From: Microlunatus soli
GTDB lineage: Bacteria; Actinomycetota; Actinomycetes; Propionibacteriales; Propionibacteriaceae
DNA length: 64,000 nucleotides
Assembly (NCBI RefSeq): GCF_900105385.1
Contig: NZ_LT629772.1
Location: 372,001-436,000, forward strand
Direction of reading: 5' to 3'
The notes under the pieces are model-generated. The model was not told where the DNA came from. It searched no databases and was given only the letters and a program-made list of their open reading frames with translations. This document shows, piece after piece, positions 15,935 through 23,921 of the stretch. Position 1 is the first letter of the stretch. Each line of letters begins with the position of its first letter. The position numbers and the translations under genes are program-made.

Positions 15935-16720
15935 CTAGCTCCCGAGTGCGTCGATTGCGGCCACCTCGTCGGCCGTCAGATCGACGGTGGCGCCGGCCGC
16001 GTTGCTGATGATCCGCTCCGGCCTGGTCGACTTCGGGATCACCACGAAGCCGTGCTTGACGTGCCAGCCGATGATCACCTGGGCACTGTTCACGCCGTGT
16101 TCGTCGGCGATCGCCAGCAACGTCGGATCATCGAGATCGGCTGCCCGGAACGGGCTGTAGCCCTCCAGCACGACCTTGCGATCGGCCAGTCCGGCGGCGA
16201 TCGCTGCGTCGTAGATCGGTGGGCTCCACCTGATCTGGTTGACCGCTGGAGCGACGTCGGTGGCCTTGATCAACTCGTCGATCTGGTCCAGCGAGTAGTT
16301 GCTGACGCCGATCGCTCGGGTCAGTCCGTCCTGCTGGGCTGCGATGAACTGTTCCCAGGCCTGCGGTGTGGCCTGCTTGTTCGGCGGCCAGTGCACCAGC
16401 CAGAGGTCGACATGATCAAGACCGAGCTTGGTCAGCGACTCCTCCAGGGTCTGCCGCTCACGTCCGACGTGATCGGGCGGCATCTTGGTGGTGACGAACA
16501 CCGAGTCCCGGGGCAGACCGGCCGAGGCGAGCGCCTTGCCGATCCCCGCCTCATTGGCGTAGCCGGTTGCGGTGTCGATGTGCCGGTAGCCGGCTTCCAG
16601 GGCCGCGGTGGTCGCCGCCGGCGCCTCGTCGTCGGGGATCTGCCAGGTGCCGAAGCCGAGCAGCGGCATCGACTGCCCGGAGGCCAGTTGGGTGGTGGGA
16701 CGCGAATAGTCGGCTGTCAT
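15935..16720 (-). CDS. Aldo/keto reductase (AKR, 2,5-diketo-D-gluconate reductase-like)
   Basis: 261 residues. The AKR catalytic tetrad is intact: D49 and Y54 (RHIDTATGY), K79 (TTKMP) and H110 (LVHWP). NADPH-binding elements follow: GVSNYSLDQI and IPKSTRPERI. It reduces aldehydes or ketones with NADPH in the cytosol; the closest pattern is the DkgA/DkgB group that reduces methylglyoxal and similar carbonyls, though the substrate is not fixed. It follows the zinc alcohol dehydrogenase gene on the same strand across 57 bases that contain a dyad (16766-16786). This suggests a shared carbonyl-detoxification role. Confidence 0.9.
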   Translation of the reverse strand: MTADYSRPTTQLASGQSMPLLGFGTWQIPDDEAPAATTAALEAGYRHIDTATGYANEAGIGKALASAGLPRDSVFVTTKMPPDHVGRERQTLEESLTKLGLDHVDLWLVHWPPNKQATPQAWEQFIAAQQDGLTRAIGVSNYSLDQIDELIKATDVAPAVNQIRWSPPIYDAAIAAGLADRKVVLEGYSPFRAADLDDPTLLAIADEHGVNSAQVIIGWHVKHGFVVIPKSTRPERIISNAAGATVDLTADEVAAIDALGS

Positions 16721-16765
16721 GGGACTCCTTCTTACGCCGTACGGGTCGGTTGCGCCAGGGGCGGT

Positions 16766-16786
16766 CGGCGATCATGATCATTGCCG
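16766..16786. repeat. 21-bp inverted repeat around the alcohol dehydrogenase stop
   Basis: A dyad with outer arms CGGC/GCCG and a central GATCATGATC, nearly perfect over 21 bases. It overlaps the stop codon of the alcohol dehydrogenase (16778-16780). There is no following T-tract, so it may be an mRNA stability element, a weak terminator between this gene and the AKR gene downstream, or a protein site. Confidence 0.35.
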
Positions 16787-17959
16787 AGGTTTCAGCACGA
16801 CCTTGATACACCCGTCGGTCTTGTCCTGGAAGGTCTTGTACAGCTCGGGTGCCCGATCCAGCGGTGCGGTGTGGGTCGTCAGGTCCAGCACGCCGAGCGG
16901 GTCGCCCGGATCGGTCAGCAACGGCAGCAACGTGTCGGTCCAACGCCGGACGTTGGCCTGTCCCATCCGGAGCGTGATCTGCTTGTCGAACAGTTGCATC
17001 ATCGGCATCGGATCGACGGCGCCGCCGTACACGCCGGAGATCGATACGGTCCCGCCGCGACGGACCAGATCGATCGCCGCGTGCAGTGAGCCGAGGGCGT
17101 CCACACCGGCCTTCTCGGTCATGGTCTGCCCGAGCCGGTCGGGAAGCAGTCCGGCGAGGTTCTGCAGCGTCCTGGCGGCCCGCGAGCCGTGCGCTTCCAT
17201 GCCGACGGCGTCCAGCACGGCGTCCGGGCCGCGACCGTCGGTGCTCTCCCGGATCCGGTCGTTCACGTCGTCGGTCAGGTCGAGGGTCTCGACTCCGTGC
17301 CGTTCTGCCATCGTCCGGCGGACCTCTTCGGGCTCGATCGCGATCACCCGGTGGCCGCGATGGACGCCGATCCGGGACGCCAGCTGACCGACGGGTCCGA
17401 GTCCGTTCACCACCAGGGTGCCGCCGTCGGGCAGCTGCGCATACTCGACGCCCTGCCAGGCCGTCGGCAGGATGTCGGACAGGAACAGGTAGGTCTCGTC
17501 CGGTCCGTCCTGCGGCACCTTCATCGCGCCGTAGTCAGCGTGCGGCACCCGGAGGTATTCGGCCTGCCCGCCCGGAACCGCACCGTAGAGCGCGGAGTAG
17601 CCGAGCAGTGCCGCGCCGGTTCCGTGGTCGGTGACCTGGGTCGTCTCACATTGGGACTGCAGGCCTTGTCGGCACATCCAACACCAACCACAGGAGATGG
17701 TGAACGGGATCACGACACGGTCACCCGGACGAATCGTATCGACCGCACTGCCGACCTCACGGACCACGCCCATCGGTTCGTGGCCGAGGACGTCACCCGG
17801 TGTCATGTACGGTCCCAGGACCTCGTAGAGGTGGAGATCGGAGCCGCAGATCGCGGTCGAGGTGACCTCGATGATCGCGTCGGTCGGTTCGCTGATCGTC
17901 GGGTCGGCAACGGTGTCGATGCTGACGTCCCGTTTGCCCTGCCACGTCACTGCTCTCAT
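16778..17959 (-). CDS. Zinc-dependent alcohol dehydrogenase (formaldehyde-dehydrogenase-like, MDR family)
   Basis: 393 residues from the ATG at 17959; the longer frame runs into the FUSC gene region and is not protein-like. Catalytic zinc ligands C38, H60 and E61 (ICGSD, GHEPMG) and the four structural-zinc cysteines C90, C93, C96 and C104 are present. The NAD-binding motif is VNGLGPVGQLA, with acidic E later in VIAIEPEE. This long form with the extra insert (LLSDILPTAWQGVEYA) matches the glutathione-independent formaldehyde dehydrogenase / YahK-like group. It may oxidise aldehydes or alcohols in the cytosol. The AKR gene follows on the same strand. Confidence 0.88.
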   Translation of the reverse strand: MRAVTWQGKRDVSIDTVADPTISEPTDAIIEVTSTAICGSDLHLYEVLGPYMTPGDVLGHEPMGVVREVGSAVDTIRPGDRVVIPFTISCGWCWMCRQGLQSQCETTQVTDHGTGAALLGYSALYGAVPGGQAEYLRVPHADYGAMKVPQDGPDETYLFLSDILPTAWQGVEYAQLPDGGTLVVNGLGPVGQLASRIGVHRGHRVIAIEPEEVRRTMAERHGVETLDLTDDVNDRIRESTDGRGPDAVLDAVGMEAHGSRAARTLQNLAGLLPDRLGQTMTEKAGVDALGSLHAAIDLVRRGGTVSISGVYGGAVDPMPMMQLFDKQITLRMGQANVRRWTDTLLPLLTDPGDPLGVLDLTTHTAPLDRAPELYKTFQDKTDGCIKVVLKPRQ

Positions 17960-18059
17960 CGTGCGAGCCTTCCTGTCGACTTCCCGGCACACTTCGGTCG
18001 TCCGATACCCGGCCCGGGCGTCGTCATTCACGCGAACAAGCCTTCCGCCCTGACAACGA

Positions 18060-19169
18060 TCAATCCCACGGCGCACCCGCGTCCAGCACCGCGCGGGCCG
18101 CCAGGCCGAGCCGGCGGAGTTCGTAGACCGTTGAACTGGCGGTGTGCAGCCCCGGCGCGCCGTACGGCTCCTGCTGTACCGCCTCGTCCAGCGCACTCAT
18201 CTGCTCGTCCAGCTCGGCTTCGAGGTCGACCTCACCGTCCTGATCACGCAGCGCGCGCAGGACCAGTGCGATGGTCCCGCTGATCAGTCGGGCCAGTTCG
18301 CCGCCGGCGGCGCTGCTGGCGTCGCGGCCGGTACGGTCGCCGCGGTCGTCGGACTGATGTTCGGCCAACCGCTGCCGGAAGTACTGCAGGCGCTCGGCCA
18401 ACGCGCGGACCGCCCGCGCCCGCTGCAGTCGGTCATCGACGCGGCTGCGGCGGCGGCGCAGATTGGCTCTGCCGGAGTCCTCGGTGTCCCGGAGCCGGTC
18501 GCCGAGCTGCGCCAAGGCGGTTTCCAGCTCGGACCCGTCGGCCGAGCCGATGGACCCCGTTCGTTCCAGGTCGTCCTGGATCTGTTGCAGATTGTTGATG
18601 ATCAACGACAACAGGCGTCGGGTCGCGGCCACCATCGGCTCGATCACCAACTGGGGCAGCAGCACGACGACGGTGGCGGCGATGCCGGCACCGAGCCCGG
18701 TCAGGCCGGTATAGGCCGACGCATAGGTCAGCGGCTTGCCGACGCCGAGGACCAAGGTCAGGACAGCAACGGTCGGCACCCAGCCGCGCATCGATCCGAG
18801 CCGCGACCAGCCGGCGATCAGCACACTGATCACGATGATGGCGGCAACGCTGAAGGCATCCGGCCTGGTCACCAGCAGCGCCAAGGAGCCGAGGCCGGCA
18901 CCGATCGCCAGCGCGGCCACCGAACGCAGTAGTTCACGAAAGGTGGCCGCGACGCTGGTCGAGGTGACCACCACTGCGCCCATCGGAGCGAAGTAGGCGT
19001 ACCGCCCGGGTTCACTGCCGGGCAGCAGCTGCGCGACCCACCAGGCCAGGCCGCCGGCGATCGCCGTACGGATCGCCATCCCGACTCGAGGGTGCATCCG
19101 CCAGCGACGCCGCGCGGTCCGAAGCCACGCCGGCTGGCCGCCGCTGAGCGAGTGGATCACCGATCCCAT
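18060..19169 (-). CDS. FUSC-family / aromatic acid exporter-like membrane protein
   Basis: 369 residues. Six or so N-terminal hydrophobic helices (MAIRTAIAGGLAWWVAQLL, YFAPMGAVVVTSTSVAATF, ELLRSVAALAIGAGLGSLAL, WVPTVAVLTLVLGVG, GLTGLGAGIAATVVVLLP) are followed by a long charged, coiled cytoplasmic half (LLSLIINNLQQIQDDL, RALAERLQYFRQRLAEHQ, LEAELDEQMSALDEAV). This is the ArAE/FUSC arrangement seen in p-hydroxybenzoate-type efflux proteins; it may export aromatic acids. A small membrane protein gene lies upstream on the same strand. Confidence 0.75.
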   Translation of the reverse strand: MGSVIHSLSGGQPAWLRTARRRWRMHPRVGMAIRTAIAGGLAWWVAQLLPGSEPGRYAYFAPMGAVVVTSTSVAATFRELLRSVAALAIGAGLGSLALLVTRPDAFSVAAIIVISVLIAGWSRLGSMRGWVPTVAVLTLVLGVGKPLTYASAYTGLTGLGAGIAATVVVLLPQLVIEPMVAATRRLLSLIINNLQQIQDDLERTGSIGSADGSELETALAQLGDRLRDTEDSGRANLRRRRSRVDDRLQRARAVRALAERLQYFRQRLAEHQSDDRGDRTGRDASSAAGGELARLISGTIALVLRALRDQDGEVDLEAELDEQMSALDEAVQQEPYGAPGLHTASSTVYELRRLGLAARAVLDAGAPWD

Positions 19170-19213
19170 CGGTCTGGACGGATCGGTCTACCGGCGGTTG
19201 TGCCGTGGACCGA

Positions 19214-19429
19214 TCATTTGCCCTCCTCCAACCGCAGCGCCGTCCCCAATGCGAACATCGTCGGCGCCCAGGTTGCGACGAAGATCCCCCACCGGTCGGC
19301 CTGTGCCTTGTCGCTGCCCTTCCGCGCTCGGCTGGTCAGGTAGCTGATGTAGGTCAGCCCGACCGAGGCGATGCCGGCGATGTAGGCGTAGTCGCTGCGG
19401 ACACCGAGGTCGTGCATCTTCTTGATCAT
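19214..19429 (-). CDS. Small conserved membrane protein (71 residues)
   Basis: 71 residues starting at the ATG at 19429 (MIKKMHDLGVRSDYAYIAG). One clear helix around residues 14-32 and a second hydrophobic patch (WGIFVATWAPTMFALGTAL) near the C-terminus, with a basic linker SRARKGSDKAQADR. I do not recognise a named family, but short proteins like this occur widely in actinobacteria. It is divergent from the EEP-family gene; the shared 173-base region carries GGGTAC elements on both strands. Confidence 0.55.
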   Translation of the reverse strand: MIKKMHDLGVRSDYAYIAGIASVGLTYISYLTSRARKGSDKAQADRWGIFVATWAPTMFALGTALRLEEGK

Positions 19430-19531
19430 CTTCAGGTTTCCTCTCGTCGATACGTGCGCTGACCGTTCTGTACCCCGTCCGACGGGAGTTACGCCGTCGG
19501 ACGTCGCAGCACGGGCTCGCGACGACGATCG

Positions 19532-19556
19532 GTGTGACGCACCGACGGCGGGGTAC
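19532..19556 (+). promoter_or_regulatory. SigF/SigB-type promoter candidate
   Basis: GTGT at 19532-19535, 15 bases, GGGTAC at 19551-19556, located 47 bases before the EEP-family ATG at 19603. The consensus recognised by actinobacterial SigF/SigB factors is GTTT-N15-17-GGGTA. The -35 matches three of four bases. Confidence 0.4.
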
Positions 19557-19602
19557 CGGCCACCGCAGCGAGAGATGGCGCGAACGAACGAGGGGTGGAC
19601 CG

Positions 19603-20427
19603 ATGCGGATCGCCAGCCTGAACACCTGGGGAATGCGCGGCGACTGGCAGCGTCGGCTGCCGAGGATGAGGGCGGGTTTCAGCGCGCTGGCCGCTGACAT
19701 CGTGCTGCTCCAGGAGACGGTGCTGACCGAGCAGGTCGACCAGGCCCGCGAGATCCTCGGGGACGGCTTTCAGATCGCCCAGCAGAGCGACCGGGAGCGC
19801 GGTCGCGCCGGTGTCCCCGCCGGACAAGGGATCAGCACGGCCAGCCGGTGGCCACTGGGGCGGATCGTCGAGGTCGATCTCCATCTGACCGAACGGACCG
19901 ACGATTTCGCCTGCGGTTGCCTGATCACCGAGATCCTGGCTCCGGAACCGATCGGCCGGGTCTGGGTTGCCCATCACTTCCCCGACTATCAACTTGATCA
20001 TGAACGCGAGCGTCGATTGCAGGCGGCAGCGGTCGGCCGGGAACTCGAACGACTTGTCACCCAGGCGCCCGGCCATGTGGTCGTCGGCGGCGACCTCGAC
20101 GCCGACCCGGCAGCTGACAGCATCCGATTCTGGACCGGCCGGCACGTGATCGACGACGTCAGTGTCTGCTACCGCAGTGTGTGGGAAGCCCGGCACAGCG
20201 ACCGGCCACCTGCCGAGACCTACAGCCCCGCCAATCCGCTACAGACCACCGCGGTGGACTGGCCGTTCCGGACCATCGATCACGTCTTCGTCCGGTGCGG
20301 CGAGCACGGTCCGACGATGCTTGTCGACGGCTGCATGCGGATCTTCGACCACGGCTCCGACATCGTCAGTGACCACTTCGGAGTCCTGGTCGACCTCCGC
20401 CCCGACCGTCGCGAGCACGGCGACTGA
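19603..20427 (+). CDS. Endonuclease/exonuclease/phosphatase (EEP) family hydrolase
   Basis: 274 residues from the ATG at 19603, supported by GAGGGGTGG nine bases upstream. Metal-dependent EEP motifs appear in order: RIASLNTWG, IVLLQETVLTEQ (metal-ligand Glu), VVVGGDLDADPA (Asp pair), TIDHVFVRC (Asp-His) and SDIVSDHFGVLVDL. The family includes nucleases, sphingomyelinases and inositol phosphatases, so the substrate cannot be named. There is no signal peptide, so it is probably cytosolic. A SigF-type promoter candidate lies upstream, suggesting general-stress expression. Confidence 0.8.
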   Translation: MRIASLNTWGMRGDWQRRLPRMRAGFSALAADIVLLQETVLTEQVDQAREILGDGFQIAQQSDRERGRAGVPAGQGISTASRWPLGRIVEVDLHLTERTDDFACGCLITEILAPEPIGRVWVAHHFPDYQLDHERERRLQAAAVGRELERLVTQAPGHVVVGGDLDADPAADSIRFWTGRHVIDDVSVCYRSVWEARHSDRPPAETYSPANPLQTTAVDWPFRTIDHVFVRCGEHGPTMLVDGCMRIFDHGSDIVSDHFGVLVDLRPDRREHGD

Positions 20428-20568
20428 GTCAATTGATCGGTCGGACGGCGCAGTCGGTCCGGTTGAGCGCAGCGGTGTCCAAAGATCCCGCAAGCCGGTC
20501 TGGTCGGGGTTCGATCCGGCTACCCTGGACCCGGTGGAAGCCACGACGGAATCTGAGAGGGGTGTCCG

Positions 20569-21336
20569 ATGCTGGGAGAGGACAACCCGGAGTTGAAATA
20601 TGCCACCGAGTTCGCGCGACTCGCCGAGCAGCTCCATCAGGAACCGCGCGAGCAACCGACCCTGGAACGAATCGCCGGTCTGGCGGTCGAGACGATCGAC
20701 GCCTGCGACTATTGCGGGATCTCCCTGCGAGACCGCGACGGCAGGATCACCACCCCGGCCAGCACGTCCCCGATCTCCTCGCGAGCCGATGCCCTGCAGT
20801 ACGAACTGGCCGAGGGCCCGTGCGTGGACGCCATCTGGCAGGCCGACACGTACCTGATCGACTCCCTCCGGACCGAGTCGCGTTGGCCGCGCTGGACACC
20901 GCGCGCTGCCGAATTGGGCATCGGATCGATTCTCAGCGTGCGACTCAGTGGCCCGAACGAGCAGGCGGTCGCGGCGCTCAATCTCTATTCCGTCGAAGCA
21001 CATGTCTTCGACCACACCGACGTGGCGATCGCCAGCATCTACGCCCGGCACGCCAGCCGAGCGCTCGCCGATGCGCGCACCCGGGAAGGTCTTGAAACGG
21101 CCCTGGAATCCCGGCAGATGATCGGGGTCGCACAGGGCATCCTCGTCCAACGGTTCGGTCTCAACCTCGATCAGTCTTTCGAACTGCTTCGCCGCTACTC
21201 ACGCGATTACAACATCAAACTGCGGGTGCTCGCGGAGAATCTTGTAAGAAACAAGGGGATTCGCGACGATCTGGACGTCGCTGATGCGGTCGCGCGCTCG
21301 TTCGACCTCGCGGTCGACCAGCCGCGGGAAAGCTGA
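20569..21336 (+). CDS. GAF-ANTAR RNA-binding antiterminator
   Basis: 255 residues. An N-terminal GAF sensor domain (CDYCGISLRDRDGRI to LSVRLSGPNEQAVAALNLYS) is followed by an ANTAR domain at about residues 175-240: LETALESRQMIGVAQGILVQ, RFGLNLDQSFELLRRYSRD, then LRVLAENLV. ANTAR domains bind paired hexaloop RNA hairpins and prevent transcription termination. GAF-ANTAR fusions are typical of actinobacteria. A good GAGAGGGG ribosome site precedes the ATG. It is a probable post-initiation regulator of stress or cell-envelope genes; the GAF ligand is unknown. The GAF-only protein at 22158 appears to be a relative without the ANTAR domain. Confidence 0.88.
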   Translation: MLGEDNPELKYATEFARLAEQLHQEPREQPTLERIAGLAVETIDACDYCGISLRDRDGRITTPASTSPISSRADALQYELAEGPCVDAIWQADTYLIDSLRTESRWPRWTPRAAELGIGSILSVRLSGPNEQAVAALNLYSVEAHVFDHTDVAIASIYARHASRALADARTREGLETALESRQMIGVAQGILVQRFGLNLDQSFELLRRYSRDYNIKLRVLAENLVRNKGIRDDLDVADAVARSFDLAVDQPRES

Positions 21337-21372
21337 TCCGGGCCCACCAGCGGCGGACCCGGAACGGCCGGC

Positions 21373-21453
21373 TCAGATCAGCTGCAGAATGACGATCACC
21401 AAAACGATGATCACGAGTACGCCGATGATGGTCCCGATGATTCCTCTGTTCAT
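21373..21453 (-). CDS. Single-helix membrane miniprotein (26 residues)
   Basis: ATG at 21453, stop at 21373-21375. The product is MNRGIIGTIIGVLVIIVLVI followed by VILQLI: two charged residues and then a continuous helix of Ile, Val and Leu. It lies between the GAF-ANTAR gene (convergent) and the DUF6328 gene upstream on the same strand. The composition (start, glycine pair, uninterrupted hydrophobic run, short polar end) is that of a membrane-anchored miniprotein, similar in type to the one at 15378. No function can be assigned. Confidence 0.45.
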   Translation of the reverse strand: MNRGIIGTIIGVLVIIVLVIVILQLI

Positions 21454-21482
21454 GATCGGGGTGGTACCCGCCAACGGCCGGA

Positions 21483-22016
21483 CTATTCATGCTTGCGTCG
21501 CCTCGTTCCGGAGCGCCCGCTGCGGATCCGCAGTGGGACGGCCAGCCAGAGCACGGCGGTGCCGATGAAGAGCCCGGCGGCCACCGGCAGCCCCACCGAC
21601 TCACCGAGCACGACGTCGAAGATCATCAGGACCGTTCCGGCGAACAGTACGGCACTGGCGATCATGCAGATGATCAAGATCAGGTTGCCGATCCTGACCA
21701 CCTCCGACATCCGATGTTGGCGGAACAGCACCCGGTGTGCACTGACCGGAGCCAGCGCCAGGATCGAGATTCCGGCTGCCAGCAGCACCAGTGCGAGATA
21801 GATCGCTTCTTCGTTGTCGGTGAGCATGCTGAACCGCTGTTGGAACGGCAACGTCATCAAGAAGCCGGCAAGGAGCTGGGTGCCGGTCTGGGTGATCCGG
21901 AGTTCCTGCTGGATGTCACGCCAGTTACGGTCGTAACGTTCGGTATCGGTTTCGTGGCGGCCGGAATCGGTTTCGTGGCGGCCGGAATCGGAGCCGCCTG
22001 GATCGGATGGGGTCAC
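21483..22016 (-). CDS. DUF6328-like membrane protein
   Basis: 177 residues from the GTG at 22016, preceded by GAGGGGAGTGG. The upstream frame has no coding features. A polar N-terminus with a 7-residue repeat (DSGRHET twice) leads to an amphipathic stretch RNWRDIQQELRITQTGTQLL and four hydrophobic helices: LAGFLMTLPFQQRF, AIYLALVLLAAGISILAL, IGNLILIICMIASAVLFAG and VGLPVAAGLFIGTAVLWLAV. This matches the DUF6328 family, common in actinobacteria, of unknown function. It is divergent from the GAF-only gene. Confidence 0.7.
   Translation of the reverse strand: MTPSDPGGSDSGRHETDSGRHETDTERYDRNWRDIQQELRITQTGTQLLAGFLMTLPFQQRFSMLTDNEEAIYLALVLLAAGISILALAPVSAHRVLFRQHRMSEVVRIGNLILIICMIASAVLFAGTVLMIFDVVLGESVGLPVAAGLFIGTAVLWLAVPLRIRSGRSGTRRRKHE
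21945..21991. repeat. 21-bp tandem repeat, two copies plus five bases
   Basis: The 21-base unit beginning atcggtttcgtggcgg (21945-21965) recurs at 21966-21986, and the first five bases appear again at 21987-21991. The length is in frame (seven codons), giving repeated DSGRHET residues in the N-terminal linker of the DUF6328 protein. It is likely to vary in copy number between strains. Confidence 0.75.
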
Positions 22017-22157
22017 CGGTCCACTCCCCTCGTTCGTCGACCGCTGCGCCTTCCGCCAACGCTGGAACAGGACTACTGTTGAACCGTCCTCCAACAAAGC
22101 GGGACGGCTATAGCACCAGCGGATGGCCAACGGCGGCTGTCCAGCAAGGAACATATC

Positions 22158-22694
22158 GTGTCCACTGTCAGTCACGAAGAGTTCGTTGATCAACTTCGCG
22201 CTGTGCTGCGCAACAGTTCGTCGGACGACCCGCAGCCAACCCTCGCCCGCATCGCCTCCTTCACTCGGCGCGCCGTCGGTGCCGACGCCGCCGGTTTCAG
22301 CGTGCTCGCCCCCGACGGCCGACTGCTCACCGTCGGCGAGAGCGACCGGTTGGTGATCACCACCGACGCGATGCAGGATCAACTGCGCGAAGGTCCTGGG
22401 ATCGACCTGACCTCGGCGACCTGCTCCGGGACGACGGACTCCCGCGATCTCCTCACCGAACGTCGCTGGCCCCGCTGGGCCCCGCTCGCCGCGCATCTCG
22501 GCTTTCGCAGCCTACTGTCTGTCATCGTGCCAGCCGGCGACCTCGGACAGTCGGCACTGTTCACCGTCTACGGCAAACAGGTCCGGCAATTCGTCGGCAC
22601 CGACGTCACGACGATCCGGTTGGTCGCCGCACCTGCCCGCGCAGCGTTGGGCTCGGTGCAGCGGGAGAGCCGACCGACGGGCCTGCCGACCTGA
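22158..22694 (+). CDS. GAF-domain protein without ANTAR domain
   Basis: 178 residues from the GTG at 22158, eight bases after AGGAAC. The protein is a single GAF-like domain: EGPGIDLTSATCSGTT, LLTERRWPRWAPLAAHLGFRSLLSV and a C-terminal helix. It shares the motif WPRW.P.AA.LG..S.LSV and the EGP box with the GAF-ANTAR protein 1.6 kb upstream, but ends before an ANTAR domain would begin. It could be a regulatory decoy or a partner of that protein. Alternatively it is a remnant of a duplicated GAF-ANTAR gene that has lost its output domain. Confidence 0.7.
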   Translation: MSTVSHEEFVDQLRAVLRNSSSDDPQPTLARIASFTRRAVGADAAGFSVLAPDGRLLTVGESDRLVITTDAMQDQLREGPGIDLTSATCSGTTDSRDLLTERRWPRWAPLAAHLGFRSLLSVIVPAGDLGQSALFTVYGKQVRQFVGTDVTTIRLVAAPARAALGSVQRESRPTGLPT

Positions 22695-22823
22695 CGACCC
22701 GGCAGACCTGACGACGTTGGCTGGCGAGCCTGCCGATGGAGGCAGCGGGTCACCCGGACGGCATCGGGTAATGATTCGGCACACAACGTCACCACGGCGT
22801 GCCATCCGGCTCCAGGAGCAAAC

Positions 22824-23921
22824 GTGCAGCCCACCACCAGCCATCACATCGGCCCCGGCATTCTGGGAGTCTGTGGTGCACTTCCCGATCATCGATACCC
22901 GCAGGCCCGGCTGACCGAAGCGTTCGCCGAGTTCGCCGGTCTCGACGGACCGCGGCGCCGATTGTTGGAACGGGTGCACGGCCATGCCGGCGTGCACTTT
23001 CGACACCTGGCGCTGCCGGTCGAACAATACGCCGAACTGGGCGACTTCGGCGATGCCAACGACGCGTTCATCACGACCGCCTGCGACCTCGGCCAGGCGG
23101 CCGTCGGTGAGGTTCTCGAGGTGGCGTCGGTTCCGCCGGACGAGGTGGACATGATCATCACAGCATCGACCACCGGCTTGGCCGTGCCGTCGATCGACGC
23201 CCGGATCGCGCCGGGGCTCGGTCTGCGTCCGGACGTGAAACGAGTGCCGATCGTCGGGTTGGGCTGTGCGGCCGGTGCAGCCGGGATCGCCCGCGCCGCC
23301 GACTATCTCGCCGGCCATCCCGACCAGATCGTCGTCCTGGTGACGGTCGAACTGTGCACCCTGACCCTGCAACGTGACGACCGGTCCACCGCCAATCTGA
23401 TCGCCAGCGGACTCTTCGGCGACGGAGCGGCCGCCGTCGTGCTCGCCGGCCGGGATCGCGTGATGTCCGCCGATCGGCCGTCGCGGTCCCCCGAGGTGGT
23501 GGCCACCCGCAGTCGGCTCTATCCGGAATCGTTGCGAGTGATGGGCTGGGATGTCGGCCCGACGGGTCTGCAGATCGTGTTGGGCGCGGAGATCCCCGAG
23601 TTGGTGCATTCCGAGCTGGCCAAGGACATCGACGTCTTTCTGGCCGATCAGGACCTGTCCCGGGCCGACATCGACTGGTGGGTCTGCCACCCCGGCGGCC
23701 CGAAGGTCCTCGAGGCCGTTCAGGACACGCTCGACCTGCGGGACGGTGAGCTGCAGCTCACCTGGGACTCGCTGGCCGAGATCGGCAACTTGTCCTCGGC
23801 ATCGGTGCTGCACGTGTTGGATGACACGCTGCGTACCCGGCCACCCCAGCCGGGTGCGTACGGGCTGATGCTCGCGCTGGGTCCCGGTTTCTCCCTCGAA
23901 CTGGTGCTGTTGCGTGGCTAG
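22824..23921 (+). CDS. Type III polyketide synthase (alkylresorcinol/alkylpyrone type)
   Basis: 365 residues from the GTG at 22824 with CAGGAG upstream. The chalcone-synthase triad is intact: Cys148 (GLGCAAG), His289 (VCHPGGPKV) and Asn322 (IGNLSSAS). The family condenses an acyl-CoA starter with malonyl-CoA without an acyl carrier protein. The following ICMT-like gene overlaps by eight bases. That pairing is the one used for methylated phenolic lipids or quinone-like products in actinobacteria (for example the srs locus of Streptomyces griseus). Starter, chain length and ring-closing mode cannot be read from the sequence. Confidence 0.88.
   Translation: MQPTTSHHIGPGILGVCGALPDHRYPQARLTEAFAEFAGLDGPRRRLLERVHGHAGVHFRHLALPVEQYAELGDFGDANDAFITTACDLGQAAVGEVLEVASVPPDEVDMIITASTTGLAVPSIDARIAPGLGLRPDVKRVPIVGLGCAAGAAGIARAADYLAGHPDQIVVLVTVELCTLTLQRDDRSTANLIASGLFGDGAAAVVLAGRDRVMSADRPSRSPEVVATRSRLYPESLRVMGWDVGPTGLQIVLGAEIPELVHSELAKDIDVFLADQDLSRADIDWWVCHPGGPKVLEAVQDTLDLRDGELQLTWDSLAEIGNLSSASVLHVLDDTLRTRPPQPGAYGLMLALGPGFSLELVLLRG

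Noticed and set aside
16766-16786. Dyad as a Rho-independent terminator
   Set aside because: The stem is good but there is no T-run and it overlaps a stop codon with a gene continuing downstream; kept only as a repeat.
20505-20535. tRNA-like GGGGTTCGATCC run before the GAF-ANTAR gene
   Set aside because: Only a T-loop-like string; no acceptor, D or anticodon arms can be folded around it.
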